Counted from the first letter of the stretch, positions 32,152 to 43,714 are shown. The stretch: 64,000 nt of DNA from Fragum whitleyi (GCA_948146395.1 OX411559.1:38558679-38622678); one strand, 5' to 3'. The notes: generated by a model not told the origin, from the letters alone. Program-made: numbers and translations.

Positions 32152-32860
32152 TCAGTGATGGAGTATGTTTATTCGTCCATAAACGCTTTGATAATTTGTC
32201 TGGGATTTAGTGAGACCTTTTGAGTAAACCATTGAAAAAGATCCCAATGTCATATGGTGTTTTTCTGTCGATAAGCGTAATTTTGCGGTGACGCCAATCG
32301 AAAATTTAGGTCAGCAGATTAGCTGGTCTCACATCATTTCGTAAGGAAATTAATAAGGGTACCAATGCAGGGTAGTCTCAATTTTGGACGTTACATATTT
32401 CATTGTATCGGATGCGACCAGTCCAAAAATAGCATCGCATTCCGAGGACAGAAATCTGTACTATAATGCAGGGTACCGCACTGTTTACAAACTATTTTCT
32501 CATGGGCCGCATTCCATTGTCACGGGAATAGTCGAAAACGATCGGTAACTTCCGAGTGCGCATTTAAAACGTTACTAGCAATCGGGAACCTTCGGCGATG
32601 CTACTTTCCAGTTTACAGAAAAGTCTTAGCGGGTAACGGAGATGCTTGTCAAAATCGGGAATAGTCGAAATGAAGATCTTAAATTCTGCAAGAGTAACTT
32701 CCCTTTGATTACGCGTTCGTACTCAAAAATATCCGTACATGTCTAAAACAATCCGTATCTTTTACGGAGTTTTGCTAAAAATGATGCGTAACAAGTAATT
32801 TTACATCCGTAAAATACGGAAATACGGACCTTATCTAGATCGCTGTTTTCTGAAAAGATA
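32152..32860. promoter_or_regulatory. CpG-retaining unique region, possible promoter
   Basis: CG dinucleotides are frequent (GGATGCGACCAG, AACGATCGGTAAC, CGGGAACCTTCGGCGATG, TTACGCGTTCGTAC) in an otherwise CpG-poor, AT-rich window, and no repeat family is recognised. It lies just upstream of the possible minus-strand first exon. TCCGTATCTTTTACGGA and TCCGTAAAATACGGA are local palindromes. No initiator or TATA element can be assigned with confidence. Confidence 0.25.
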
Positions 32861-33016
32861 GTTGTTTTAATTTTTTCAAAATTGTAAAATGTCAAGTTGA
32901 AATTATCAAATTTCAATGATTATTATCTATCTATTCTTATTGATACTAACAGGAGAAAATTTATTGTAAATTCTACTCAGTTTTGAGAGACTACATTAAA
33001 AGCACCCCAATCAGCA
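32861..33016. other. unassigned AT-rich DNA
   Basis: Nothing recognised. Confidence 0.3.
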
Positions 33017-34548
33017 ACAAGAGGCCCAGGAGGGCCCGTATCGCTCCACTGGCTTTAAAATCTTTAGACTTTCATTAAATAAAGCTTACTTTAAATGAAT
33101 ACATTAACACTCCAAAATCTCCTAAGACCTATTTAGTAATGATTACATGGTTCTGGTCCATATTGCACCAAAAAACTCAATCACAATGAACCTGCAACCC
33201 TTGACCAATCTTATTAAAACATAAGGTTCAGGAGATGTCGTTTAAAGATTTCGGGCTCAAAATAGGCCCCACCTGACATGCCCATATTTATGGACGAAAC
33301 AAAATTTCTTGAACAATTGAAGTAAATAGTCACCCAAGCAACATTCTGGTAAAGTTTCATTGAAATTGGCTGAGTGGTTCCAGAGGAGATATAGTTCAAA
33401 GATATTTGCCTCAATATAAACCCTGCCCAGCCACGCCCAAATTAATAGGCCTATCAAAATTTAGCAAATAATTTTTGAAAAGAGACACTCAAGGAACATT
33501 CTGATAAAGTTTCATTGAAATCAGCCAAGTGGTTCAGGAGAAAATGTCATTTGAAAATTTCGGGCTCAAAATAGGCCCCGCCCTGCCAAGCCAATATTTT
33601 AAGTCCAATAAAAAATTATTGAACAATTTAAGTAAAGGGTCACCCAGGGAACATTCTGTTAAAGTTTCATTGAAATCGGCCTAGTTGTTCAGGAGGAGAT
33701 GTTATGTTGTTCAAAGATTTCGGGCTCAAAATAGCCCCGCCCAAATTTATGGACCAATCAAAATTTCTTGAACAATTTAAGTAAAGGGTCACCTAAGGAA
33801 CATTCTGATATAGTTTCATTGAAATCGGTCCAATGGTTCAGGAGGAGATATCATTCAAGGATTTTGGGCTCAAAATAAGCCCCGCCCTGCCACGCCCATA
33901 TTTATGGACCATCGAAATTTCTTGAACAATTTAAGTAAAGGGTCACCCAAGGAACATTCGGATAAAGTTTCACTGTAAGCGGCCCAGTAGTTCAGGGGGA
34001 GTTGTCTTTCAAGGATTTCTGGCTCAAAATAAGCCCCGCCCTGCCACGCCCATATTATGGACCAATCAAAATTTCTTGAACAATTTAAGTAAAGGGTCAC
34101 CCAAGGAAGATTCTGTTAAAGTTTCATTGAAATTGGCCCAGTGGTTCAGGAGGAGATGTCGTTCAAAGATTTCGGGTTCAAATAAGCCCCGCCCTGCCAC
34201 GCCCATATTTATGGTCTTATCAAAATTTCTTGAACAATTTAGGGAAAGGGTCACCCAAGAAACATCCATACCAAGTTTCATTGAAATCGGCCCAATGGTT
34301 TGGGAGGAGAAGATTTTTAAAGATTTCAAAGTGAAAAATTGCCACGCCCTGCCACGCCCATATTTTGGGGCCAATCAAAATTCTTTGAACAATTTAAGAA
34401 GGGGGCCACCCAAGGATCATTTCTACCAAGTTTTGTTAAAATCCGCCAATTGGTTTGGGAGGAGAAGATGTTTAAGGAAAAGTTTACGGACGCATGACGG
34501 ACACTCCGCCATGACAATAGCTCGCTGGCCTTCAGCCAGTGGAGCTAA
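33017..34548 (-). mobile_element. family C element, full length, copy C2
   Basis: Left edge ACAAGAGGCCCAGGAGGGCC, then ATCGCTCCACTGGC (minus-strand 3' end); right edge CTCGCTGGCCTTCAGCCAG, TGGAGCTAA (minus-strand 5' hairpin). Eight or so monomers with CCGCCCTGCCACGCCCATAT and AACATTCTG phrases lie between. The GTCC tract has shrunk to a few bases near 34490. Confidence 0.85.
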
Positions 34549-35195
34549 AAATTTATAAAAAAGTTTTCTGATAGAACTATTTAAAGGAGAAAATATCTTT
34601 GCTCATGAAAAATGCTATATTGACATTTTATGTCATTTTTGTCAGAAGATAAAACTTTTCTTTAAATAGAGCTAATATGAAAATATCTATATGCTATTTG
34701 TGTAAATCATAACTTGTTTGTTAATTCTATTTCAGTTCAGTTTATTAATCTTCTGATGGGTATAAATAGATTTGCTTGGTTAAGTTATTCATTGTCTTTG
34801 TTTATAAATATCCGAAAAGTGGCTTGTCCGATTACTATTACAGTTTACCTGTCAGCTACGAATTATTTAAGTTATGTTCAGATAGTAATGAGGTGATTTT
34901 TGAAATAGTATGGAGGTAAGTATATATTTCTGAAGGAGGAAGACATTTTACACTATCTTATTCCAAACAAAATGGTACCATTTTGATGAAAATTTTGATA
35001 CAAAAATGGTGCAGATGACAGTATTTCTGGCACAAAATCACTACGAATGACCTTTAACATACTGACATTTCATAAATACCTTGATATCATCTGCATTTAA
35101 AAACCCTATTTATTTGTTTGTAGAGATTGTGAGGGTTTAAAAAAGATCTTTTTTTTCGTGGGACATCCAAAAGTTGATATGAATTTGGGAATTCC
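34549..35195. other. unassigned AT-rich DNA
   Basis: No recognised repeat or gene; the 60-aa ORF at 34714-34896 lacks coding character. Confidence 0.35.
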
Positions 35196-35546
35196 ATGTA
35201 TTCTAAAAATAGAATCAGTTTACATGTTGTTCAACGAGAATTCCTGACCGCCATTTTGATGATCATTCCAAGCAGAGAATTTCATAATAAAATGCGATTA
35301 AATGACACTGTTGTGGATTTTATCATTGTTAAAAAGATAAGTAAAGAAAATTTATTTAATCAAAATCAATTATTTTATTTTTTCTTGACTGAAGAAGAAT
35401 TAAATCTGTGGCCAGACAGTGCACGAATCGGCGAAATCGCAAGGTTACTCGAGGTCAAGTTGAGAACGGAAGTTGTTTATTTTCATTCAAAACCTTACGT
35501 GTTTCGTACGTTCCGGGTTGTAACTCGTCTCTTGGTTGTATCATGA
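35196..35546 (+). CDS. hypothetical 116-aa ORF, doubtful
   Basis: An ATG-started frame stays open for 348 bp in AT-rich DNA, which is longer than most chance ORFs here. The C-terminal part (EEELNLWPDSARIGEIARLL, then EVKLRTEVVYF) looks protein-like, with alternating charged and hydrophobic residues. No family is recognised, no repeat match was seen in the window, and no splice structure is proposed. It may be a host exon with flanking read-through, or chance. CGAG|GTCAAG at about 35450 could be a donor. Confidence 0.2.
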   Translation: MYSKNRISLHVVQREFLTAILMIIPSREFHNKMRLNDTVVDFIIVKKISKENLFNQNQLFYFFLTEEELNLWPDSARIGEIARLLEVKLRTEVVYFHSKPYVFRTFRVVTRLLVVS

Positions 35547-36489
35547 TATTTTCAGCATATCAACAGCATAACGGAACCATCTCTTATAGACTTTTTTTTT
35601 ATTTTCTTAACAAAATGAACCAACAATTTGACTGTGGTTGTTTGCATCCACGCGCGTGGAAGGTTTAGACGGGTAACATTTTCATTGGTTCTTATCGATC
35701 ACATGACTTAATCTAGACTAGAAATTATAGACTGGAAATTTCTGTTAACTCCACGGCACCAAGAATTTTTTTTATTGTGCCATCTTAATATATGCGAAAT
35801 AACAAAATAATACTGATAGAAAACTGAATATTAAAATGGTTACCTACATGTTAAAGAGTTTTTTTTTTATAATCAATTATTTTGATGTAATATCTTATAA
35901 GATATTCTTTTGACTTGAAAATTCTTCCAACCACTTCAAGATTATGAATAGTCTTCTAATATGTCTAATAAATAGAGTCTTCTAATTTATCTATGCTATG
36001 ACAGGATTCCTTGTATAAATAAAAAAAATATATTTTATTGTGTTAACAAAATATTCATTTAAAGTGTAAATATAAATTATGTATTCTTATTTACTTTTTT
36101 TCTGTATTTTTTTTTTTTTTTTTTTTTTTGATATATATAAATTGAAATTTTCAAGAAATTTTAGGAAGATAAAGCTTCATTAGAGGGAAGAACTGATGCA
36201 TTTCTTTTAAAATATTTATTCTTTTAAGCTCATGAAAACTATGGAAAGAATCTATAGACAGGTATGGGCATTCCCCAAGGTTATATACCAGGCCCCACTT
36301 TATTTTTTGTTTAATAATTTTTTCTATGTAGCCTTAATCGTTTATTTAACCATACTTATATCTTCAGCATAGATGTTTTAGATTGTGAAAGAGTGCATAA
36401 AGGAAGTTTTAGAAAATGGTTATGTGGGAGAGCTGTCTCACTTGTAGAAAATATTGAAAAGGCATGAAAAAAACCCTGTCAAATAAATA
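35547..36489. other. unassigned AT-rich DNA with poly-T
   Basis: Poly-T of more than 20 bases near 36109-36129. Nothing else recognised. Confidence 0.4.
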
Positions 36490-36954
36490 TTACAACATGT
36501 AGAGGTGACCTGAACACAAATTTATTCATTTCATCAACTAACACTTTGCTTCAAAATGCCATGAAAACATAAGTCATAGAAGTATGAATAAAGTTCTTTA
36601 GCTTCTGCATGTAATTAAATGTCATACAAGTTATAGAAGTATGAATAAAGTTCCTTACCTTGTGGTCAAGTATTTTCTAAGTGAATAAAGTATCAAAGAA
36701 GTCCCACTTACAATCAATAAAGATTCTGAAGTACATTTAAAGTCCTCGATACTTCTTTAGAAGTCCCCATTGCTAAAGAGGAGTACACCTGAAGCCCTAG
36801 AGCTTTAAATGAAGTTTGATTCAGAAGCCTAAATAAAGTCTCTGAGACTTCAGGTGAAGCAGATCTACGTGACTTGAAGTACTTTACAAGTACATTAGAG
36901 GTACATATGAAGCAGAGGGGCTTGTCCGAAGTCTCTGCTTTTTTTGTGGCAGGG
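36490..36954. repeat. AAGTA-rich repeat region, copy 2
   Basis: GAAGTATGAATAAAGTTC occurs twice (near 36569 and 36637), and GAAGTAC / ACTTC words are dense. Same texture as 24404-24870. Confidence 0.5.
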
Positions 36955-37273
36955 CTTCAAAAATCTTCTTCTCTGAAACCAGAAGGCAGAAAGCTTTCAT
37001 ATTTAGAATGTAGCATCATGTTATTGACCTCTTCCAAGTTTGTTCCTATTAAGACCCTGGGGTCACTTTTGGGGTTCACCCGGGTGCATCCCTTTTTACA
37101 TAGAATCAAGGAGCAAAAAGGCATATCTGTCTTGCTCTTCGCTGAGAACGTTCCATGGTATTTGATCTTAGGCAATTATCTTCTTTTTGACATCTGCCTA
37201 TCATATTTAATGTGATGTCCCAGGGGTCATAGAGACTCAGGTGAGCGATCTAGGACCATCATGGTCCTCTTGT
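36955..37273 (+). mobile_element. family B element, 3' portion
   Basis: Monomer text CTGAAACCAGAAGGCAGAAA and GGGTTCACCCGGGTGCATCC, then CTCAGGTGAGCGATCTAGG, the palindrome GGACCATCATGGTCC, and TCTTGT. It supplies the intact 3' end and the uninterrupted order used to interpret the nested copy at 21606-24403. Confidence 0.8.
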
Positions 37274-37372
37274 TCTTTGAAAAATTTAATGATCATTTAA
37301 TGATCTTTCAAGTATTTAATTTTGCTAAGGGAGAAGTCAAAGAGACGAAGGTGAGAGATATAGGACCATCAG
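37274..37372 (+). mobile_element. family B1-type 3' fragment
   Basis: AATGATCATTTAATGATCTT, TTTAATTTTGCTAAGGGAG and GGTGAGAGATATAGGACCAT match 54530-54627. It directly follows the CTTGT end of the previous element. Confidence 0.6.
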
Positions 37373-37672
37373 GTTCTTGAACCAGTGACAGTTGTAGAAG
37401 TGCAAGAACAGTTCTTGATCCTCAAAATAAAGTTCTTTCAAAAGTTCTAGATAAGTAATAACTAAATTCTTGAATTTCTTTTAATGCAGGGTGAGTCTCG
37501 TCTTACATTAGATGATATTATACTGAATGATAAATTCAATATGTTCAATAAAATTCTTTGAAAAGTTCCAGAAAAGTAATGACTTAATTAATTCTTGAAT
37601 GTTTTTTATTGCAGGGTAAGTTGTATCTTACATTAGATGATGATGAATTCAATATGTTCAATAAAGGTGTTG
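37373..37672. repeat. ~120-bp direct duplication in TTCTTGAACC region
   Basis: GCAGGGTGAGTCTCGTCTTA and GCAGGGTAAGTTGTATCTTA begin two collinear stretches (TACATTAGATGAT, AATTCAATATGTTCAATAAA) about 125 bp apart. Confidence 0.6.
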
Positions 37673-37738
37673 CCATGATAATTTTATTCTCCAAGCTCAG
37701 GTTAATTTGCAACATGTGGTGGTCAAATGATGTTTTGC

Positions 37739-38290
37739 CTGAACCCTTGTCATGCTGAACCCTGAATTTTTACAGATCAGTGGTTCTTGAAAGTCTGCTT
37801 GTACGGACAAGTAACAATCACCAACTTGCATGTCCCGGTATCTAAAACCTACTTGTTCATTGAATTTTAATGAGCCTTCAAAAAAAATGGAAACAAAATT
37901 GATAATGCTATAAAAACTTAAAGAATCCTAGAATTAGACTTACTAATGACATGGGATTGCATGGAATTTCAGAAAACAGCTAACTTTTTAAAAAGATATT
38001 TTGTTATCAAGATTTTTTCACTTGTTTACGGACAACCTAGCCATGAAAATCTGCTTGTCCATGCAGCTTAATGGACAAGTCTGACAACTCAGGCAGCTTG
38101 TTTCAGAACCACTGGAGATATAGACTAAGATCAGCCTGCACATTAGTGCAGTCTGATCTTAGTCTATAGACCACCTGTTTATTTTCTTTCAGTAAAGAAT
38201 GTGTAAAGCATTCTTAATAAAAATATTGGCATTCAATTTTGTCTATCAGGGCCTTCAGCACTTTGATTTGAGTGTAATCTGGCCAACATT
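37739..38290. mobile_element. MITE-1 copy carrying a nested hAT-like element
   Basis: AACCCTTGTCATGCTGAACC at 37742 is the MITE-1 left end. Its palindrome (GACTAAGATCAGCCTGCACA / AGTCTGATCTTAGTC) follows only after the inserted element at 37778-38114. The right end is not recognisable. Confidence 0.6.
37778..38114. mobile_element. hAT-like MITE H4
   Basis: Starts CAGTGGTTCTTGAAAG and ends TTTCAGAACCACTG. Interior inverted GGACAAGT / ACTTGTCC words link it to H3. The expected 8-bp duplication is not clean (TTACAGAT against GAGATATA). Confidence 0.6.
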
Positions 38291-38416
38291 TTTAATCCAG
38301 TATTAAAATAAATAAATTTTCCCGTTTTCCGTAAATTTCTGATGGGGGGATAAGGGAATGGGGTTAATCTCAAGATTGCTGACGGTCCCACTCAAGGATC
38401 CATGCATTTGTATGGT

Positions 38417-38551
38417 TTAAGGTTAGTGGAACCATAATAGTTCTGAAAGATTTCGGAACTCATGGTCTTCTACAATGTTAACCGAGGTTTCGTAATACCT
38501 CAGTTAACACTATTAAAGTCCAAAACTTTTTTTACGAGTCCTCTACCTTAA
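38417..38551. mobile_element. TTAAGG foldback MITE-4, copy 1
   Basis: TTAAGGTTAGTGGAACC at the left and GTCCTCTACCTTAA at the right. The central hairpin is AACCGAGGTTTCGTAAT / ACCTCAGTT. The more perfect copy is at 59629-59793. Confidence 0.65.
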
Positions 38552-38652
38552 AATAGTATTAACTAAATGAACTTAATGGTAGTGTGAAGTGATGAAAAAA
38601 TTAGCTTCATGTGGAAAGGGGTTTAGTTTGATAAGTGTTGTAAAATTAGTTA

Positions 38653-39813
38653 TTAGCTCCACTGGCTGAAAGCCACTGGGGCTATTGTCATGGCGTTGTG
38701 TCCGTCGTGCGTCCGTCCGTGCGTGTGTGCGTGTGTGCGTGCGTCCGGTCGTAAACTTTTCTTTAAAAATCTTCTCCTCAAAAACTACTGGATGGATTTC
38801 AACCAAACTTCACAGGAATGATCCTTGGGTGACCCTCTTTCAAGGTTGTTCAAGAAATTTTGATCCAATGAAAAACATGGATTTAATGGGCGTGGCTAAT
38901 TTCCAAATATGGTAAAAAGCGAGTTTTCTCAGATTCTAATTGATGGATAACAATTAAATTTTACATGAATGATCCTTGGGTAACCCCTTATCAGTCTACA
39001 AAAAATTATTGTGATCGGATGGAAAATATGTATTTTATGGGCGGAGGTCAATTCTCTATATGTTATATAGTGGAAACTATGAAAATCATTTTCTCAGAAT
39101 GAAAGTGATGGATATCAACCAAATTTCACTGGAATGATCCTTGAGTGACCCTTTATCAGTCTACAAAAAAATCATTGTGATCGGATGGAAAATATGCATT
39201 TTATGGGGGGAGGTCAATTCTCTATATGTTATATAGTGGAACATATGAAAATCATTTTCTCAGAAGGTTACAGATGGATATCAAGCAAATTTCACTGGAA
39301 TGATCCTTGAGTGACCCTTTATCAGTCTACAAAAAAATCATTGTGATCGGATGGAAAATATGCATTTTATTTGCAGAGGTCATTTCTCTATATATTATTT
39401 AGTGGAAAATTGGCAAATCATTTTCTCAGAATCTAATATTTGGATATCAACCAAATTTTACTGGTATGATCCTTGAGTGACCCTTTATCAGTATACCAAA
39501 AAACATTTTGATTGGATGAGAAATATGTATTTTATGGGCGGAGGTCATTCCTCAATATGTTAAATAGTGGAACATATGAAAATCATTTTCTCACAATGTA
39601 ACTGATGGAATCATTTTCAACATGGGCGGAGGTCATTCCTCAATATGTTAAATAGTGGAACATATGAAAATCATTTTCTCACAATGTAACTGATGGAATC
39701 ATTTTCAACATCAGTAGAACCCCAAATATCTAAAAATCTAGTCAAAAACATTTATTTGCTTTTACAAGAATCTCAAGCCTGTGGAGCGACTCAAGCCATT
39801 CATGGCTTTCTAG
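38653..39813 (+). mobile_element. family A element, full length, copy A4
   Basis: TTAGCTCCACTGGCTGAAAG hairpin, a GTCCGTCCGTGCG/GTGTGTGCG tract, ~165-bp monomers, GTGGAGCGACTCA, AGCCATTCATGGCT and TTTCTAG. An 88-bp segment is duplicated in direct orientation (starts 39536 and 39624), both starting GGGCGGAGGTCATTCC. Confidence 0.88.
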
Positions 39814-40070
39814 TGACTAATATTTTGTAATTACTTTGTATAATATAATAATTGTGTTACATAACCCCAGTGATATACTCATTATACTCAACAGAGGTTC
39901 CTCCACTCAAGACTGGGTTAATTTAGTCTGAAATTGTTAGTTTTAAACAAAATCCTATGCTGTTGGTATTCATTTGTATTGTCTCCATAACACTACCCTC
40001 CCCCTTTCTTGTATACCACTGTTTATAAATATTCTGGATTTCAAGGGACACAGCCAGCGACATTACCCAG
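39814..40070. other. unassigned spacer
   Basis: Nothing recognised. Confidence 0.3.
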
Positions 40071-40136
40071 TTGGTAGTACAGTTGTAACTGCCTATAAAC
40101 ATGTAGGCAGCTACAACTGTTTCACACTGAGCCATC
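40071..40136. mobile_element. short foldback FB1
   Basis: ACAGTTGTAACTGCCTATA pairs with TGTAGGCAGCTACAACTGT around AACA; the outer arm TTTCACACTGAGCC matches the family. Confidence 0.75.
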
Positions 40137-40359
40137 AAACTGAAGTCAGTTTCGAGAACAATATATAATGGCTGTCATTTATGTGTTAGGAACTGATACA
40201 TGTAAATTGATTATGAAATTTTAGTGGAATGTAGATCTATATGAAATTAAAATATAAATATGATAATATAAATAATAATAAGTCTTTACTATTGATTAAT
40301 TTCTTGAGATAGTTTCAATTAAAGTTCAAAAAAAGTAAAGAGCAACTTATAGCTCAAAT

Positions 40360-40470
40360 GAAATGTCCTATTGGTATGAGAAATGACAGGAAACATTGGT
40401 AGGTGCACCTGGCCCATGGTGGTATGACTGCAATAGTGTTAAAAGTGGTGTTAAACTCCATTCAAACAGA
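40360..40470 (+). mobile_element. SINE-1 3' fragment
   Basis: GAGAAATGACAGGAAACATT, TAGGTGCACC and GTGGTGTTAAACTCCATTCA are the SINE-1 tail. Confidence 0.55.
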
Positions 40471-41362
40471 CTTATCAAAAGAATGAAAAAAGCAGAGAAA
40501 TCGAAACATTAAAGGTTACATTAAGAGAGAACCACCAAGAACTTTTAGATCTGTCTACGATATTGATTTTGTACGGCAAGGAAAAGCCATGTTGCTGTCA
40601 TTTTATGCGGATTGTATCGAGATTATCATTCCCAAGTAATTTCCTCATAATTACTCGTAACTCAAAGTTTTCATGCGATTTATTGTTGTCAGTCTTGACA
40701 AAGTGATCGGCGATTTATGCCCTTTCGATAATGATGTCAAGGCTCGTTTAATTATCAGTGACGAAACCTAGAGCTGCAGATATAACGTTGTTCTGGGTGT
40801 GGGTGCTGGTGTTGGTGTGACACACTGTATAATGGGCAGTTGGCCTGTATATATACGAAATAAAGTTCACTTCAATTGTCACTGTATCCTTGGTCATATC
40901 TCTTTCCTAACTGTTATTGAAAAATATTTAATTGAAACATGGTATTTAGATAGATTTTGGGCTGTGAGGTGTGAGATCTACTTTTAATTGTTAAATTTCC
41001 ATGCCATGTTTTGGATATTGATAAAACAGGTTTAAACTACATGTTAAAAAAGTTACAATTAACCTTTCAAACAAAAGTGAATCGTAAGGTTTGCTCATAC
41101 ATGTACTTTCATAATTGAAGAAAATGAATTAGGTTCAATTCCTATCATATTAAGCTTTTTGAATATACCCAATATACCTATGAGAATGGACTTGGCGCCT
41201 TACGTCAGAGCTCAGTTTTGAAAATACACCTATACGGTGTGCTGACTATCGCAAGAGCTATCCATACTGTCAAGGGAGATAACTCCAGGAGAATTTTGCC
41301 TCATTTCCAAGTTAGATTTTTTGCATTATCAGGCACTCGGAGCCAGCTAAGCATTGGCAACA
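40471..41362. other. unassigned DNA
   Basis: Nothing recognised. GACTATCGCAAGAGC and CAAGGGAGATAACTCCAGG near 41245-41290 resemble family F phrases (GGGGATAACTCTAG). Confidence 0.35.
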
Positions 41363-41492
41363 GCCCTGCATTTGGGATCACAAAGTGTGCAAACAGCTTC
41401 CCAATAATACCCCGCTTTGCATGTGCACTTGCATGCAAAGGGGGGTATAATTGGCAAACCTTTTGCACCATTTGTGATCCTGAACGCAGGGC
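41363..41492. mobile_element. foldback MITE FB2, best copy
   Basis: GCCCTGCATTTGGGATCACA at the left is the imperfect inverse of TGTGATCCTGAACGCAGGGC at the right. The inner arms GTGTGCAAAC, CCCCGCTTTGCATG / CATGCAAAGGGG also pair. Degenerate copies lie at 1629-1730, 46862-46918 and 49980-50094. Confidence 0.7.
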
Positions 41493-41775
41493 AGGAATTT
41501 GTGCTAAGCAAGTATTATGGATTCAGGAATTATTTAAAAGGCGAAGTTGAACACTACAATATTGATATAAAAAGAAGAAAAAAGGAAAAATGCCTAACAG
41601 TTTTAAATTTGGGCCCAGACTTAACAAATTAAATATTTGACATTAGGGTATAGGCATTTTCCCGAAAATCTAGGGGTCCAGCCTAATATCTAGGGGCCAA
41701 GGGCATCTGGGCCCCTGTTAGTCTTTTCCCCTGGAAAATCATGTGATGTAAACAAACGTCAGACGGCACATAAGT
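41493..41775. other. unassigned DNA
   Basis: CTAGGGGTCCAGCCTAATAT and CTAGGGGCCAAGGGCAT are a local direct repeat. Nothing else recognised. Confidence 0.35.
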
Positions 41776-41950
41776 CATCTTCCACAAATGGGTTGAAAAT
41801 TGTAGACCTATGCTGGAGCCTAGGAAAGGATTTTATGGTCAAAGTACTGGTGTTAGAAATACCAGGAATCCATTGTTAGGTGCTTCGGCCACTGGGATAT
41901 AACTGAAAGATTTAAGAAAGTGACGTAAAGCCCCATTTCAACAAACAAAC
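41776..41950 (+). mobile_element. SINE-1 copy, headless
   Basis: CACAAATGGGTTGAAAATTG, GGAGCCTAGGAAAGGA, AGAAATACCAGGAATCC and GACGTAAAGCCCCATTTC are the SINE-1 body and tail. Confidence 0.75.
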
Positions 41951-42039
41951 AAACTTTACATAAGTATAAGCTTATCTTTCTCTATCCAACCTATCAAAGC
42001 CTGTCCACCAGAATATTCTAGGTAAAGCACAGCAAGGGT

Positions 42040-42985
42040 TCGGGTTTTAAGCCTGGCTTCAACAAAATAGGGTCCAAGGGTCTCAACAATTAGGATCTAA
42101 GGGGTCCTTTCTTAGTGTCTGGGAGTCCCTACTTTAGGTTAAGTCTATTTCTTTTAACCAATAACTTTGTTTTTAGCTCACCTGAGCAGGAAGTGCTCAA
42201 GGTGAGCTATTGTGATCGTACAATGCCTGGCGTCCATCGTCCGTCATGCGTCGTCCACAATATCTTTAAACATCTTCTCCTCCTAAACCAGTAAGCCAAT
42301 CTTGATGAAACTTGGCAGGGATGTTCCTTGGGTCAAGCTCTACCAAAGATGTTCAAATAAATGAAATCCACCCTTAACTTTCCCTTTACCCCTAACTTTC
42401 CCTTTACCCTTAACAAAAAGGGTAAGAATCGGAAAATCTTCAAAAATCTCTGAAACCAGAAGGCAGACAGCTTTCATATTTGGTATGTTGCATCATCTAG
42501 TAGACCTCTACCAAGTTTGTTCATATCACGACCCTTGGATCATATTTGGGCTCCACCCATGTGCATCCTGTTTTAAATAGAATCAAAGAGCGAAAATGCA
42601 TATCTGTCTTGCTCTTGGCTGAAAACATTCCATGGTATTGATCTCATGTAGAAATTATCTCCTTGTTGACATCTGCCTATTTAATCAATGTGATGTCTCA
42701 GGGGTCAAAGAGACACAGGTGAGCGATCTGGGACCATCATGGTCCTGTTGTCTTGTAAATTTAGAGCTATTTCCTGGTTAAAGGTAAAAAAAGTGTTGTA
42801 TATGTATGAATATTTGGGGCTCAACTTCAGGGATAATTAAAGACTGTTTTAAAACAGTCTTCAAATATTTTCAGAAGTTGATCCCAAGAGGGTCCTTGGG
42901 ACTAACATCATATTATTGATTTGAGAGTCCAGGCTTCTTGTTAGTGTGTCTTAGACTCACAAAATCTGCATCCCTTAAAACCCTG
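42040..42985. mobile_element. hAT-like MITE H2 split by family B
   Basis: CGGGTTTTAAGCCTGGCTTC at the left and CTGCATCCCTTAAAACCCTG at the right follow the order of 58192-58553, including AAATAGGGTCCAAGGG and GACTGTTTTAAAACAGTC. The element at 42173-42753 sits inside it. Confidence 0.7.
42173..42753 (+). mobile_element. family B element B3, short, nested in H2
   Basis: TTAGCTCACCTGAGCAGG / AAGTGCTCAAGGTGAGC hairpin, a small GTCCATCGTCCGTCATG tract, GGGCTCCACCCATGTGCATC-type monomers, CAGGTGAGCGATCTGG, palindrome GGACCATCATGGTCC, end TGTTGTCTTG. The flanks (ATAACTTTGT / AAATTTAGAGC) align with ATTTTGTAGATTTAGAG of the empty H2 copy. Confidence 0.8.
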
Positions 42986-43440
42986 AGGGTTGATTGAGTT
43001 TTCTCTATTTCAGGCAGTAATGTGTGTTTGCCGTGCAGTAAGCTGTAGTCACCCTGATTTAGATGTAGTATGAGCGAGTCTGGGGACGCTGGTCCCTACA
43101 ACTTAGGCCAAACAGAGAGAAAACGGTCACTGGCGTAAGTTGGAAAATTTATTTAACTTTGTCCCTAAGACTAAAGGCCAAACAGAGAAAAAAACAGTGT
43201 CTCTCGTAAATTTGCAAACTATGCTATACTTTGAACATATACCAAAGAGAGAAAAAAGAGTATTTTGCTTTAGGCCAAACTGAGAAAATCAGTTGGCAAG
43301 GCCAAACTGAGAAAATCTGTGAGTTGGCAAAATGGCAAAATTTATCAAATATTGTTCCTTAAAACCTACAGGCCAAAAAGAGAAAAAATAGTTGCTGGCC
43401 TAAGTTGGCAAAATATGGCATAATATTAGAGGAAATAGGG
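42986..43440. repeat. GGCCAAACAGAGAAAA-type dispersed tandem repeat
   Basis: AGGCCAAACAGAGAGAAAAC, AAGGCCAAACAGAGAAAAAA, AGGCCAAACTGAGAAAATC and AGGCCAAAAAGAGAAAAAAT recur between 43102 and 43395, often with CCTAAGTTGGCAAAAT after them. Units are irregular at roughly 60-110 bp. Confidence 0.6.
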
Positions 43441-43714
43441 TATACTCCCAACTTTTAATCTATAATTAGCTGGGAGATTGTCTTTCCATGTGTGTAATGT
43501 ATTTTTCTCCATTATTGATGAGAGTTTATCCCAAATGTGATCAATACCCAATAAAATCACTCACACTTGAGCTCACAAATACATCTGGTTAAACATTGGT
43601 ATTGTTTTTTTTTTCCTCCGATATTTAATGGGAAGTCCTTGCTGTCAATTTAGTAAATTTAGTAAGTTAGGGGTAAGCTAGAGGGCTGATCCAGAGGGGT
43701 TCAAGGGGCCATGC
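43441..43714. other. unassigned AT-rich DNA
   Basis: Nothing recognised. Confidence 0.3.
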
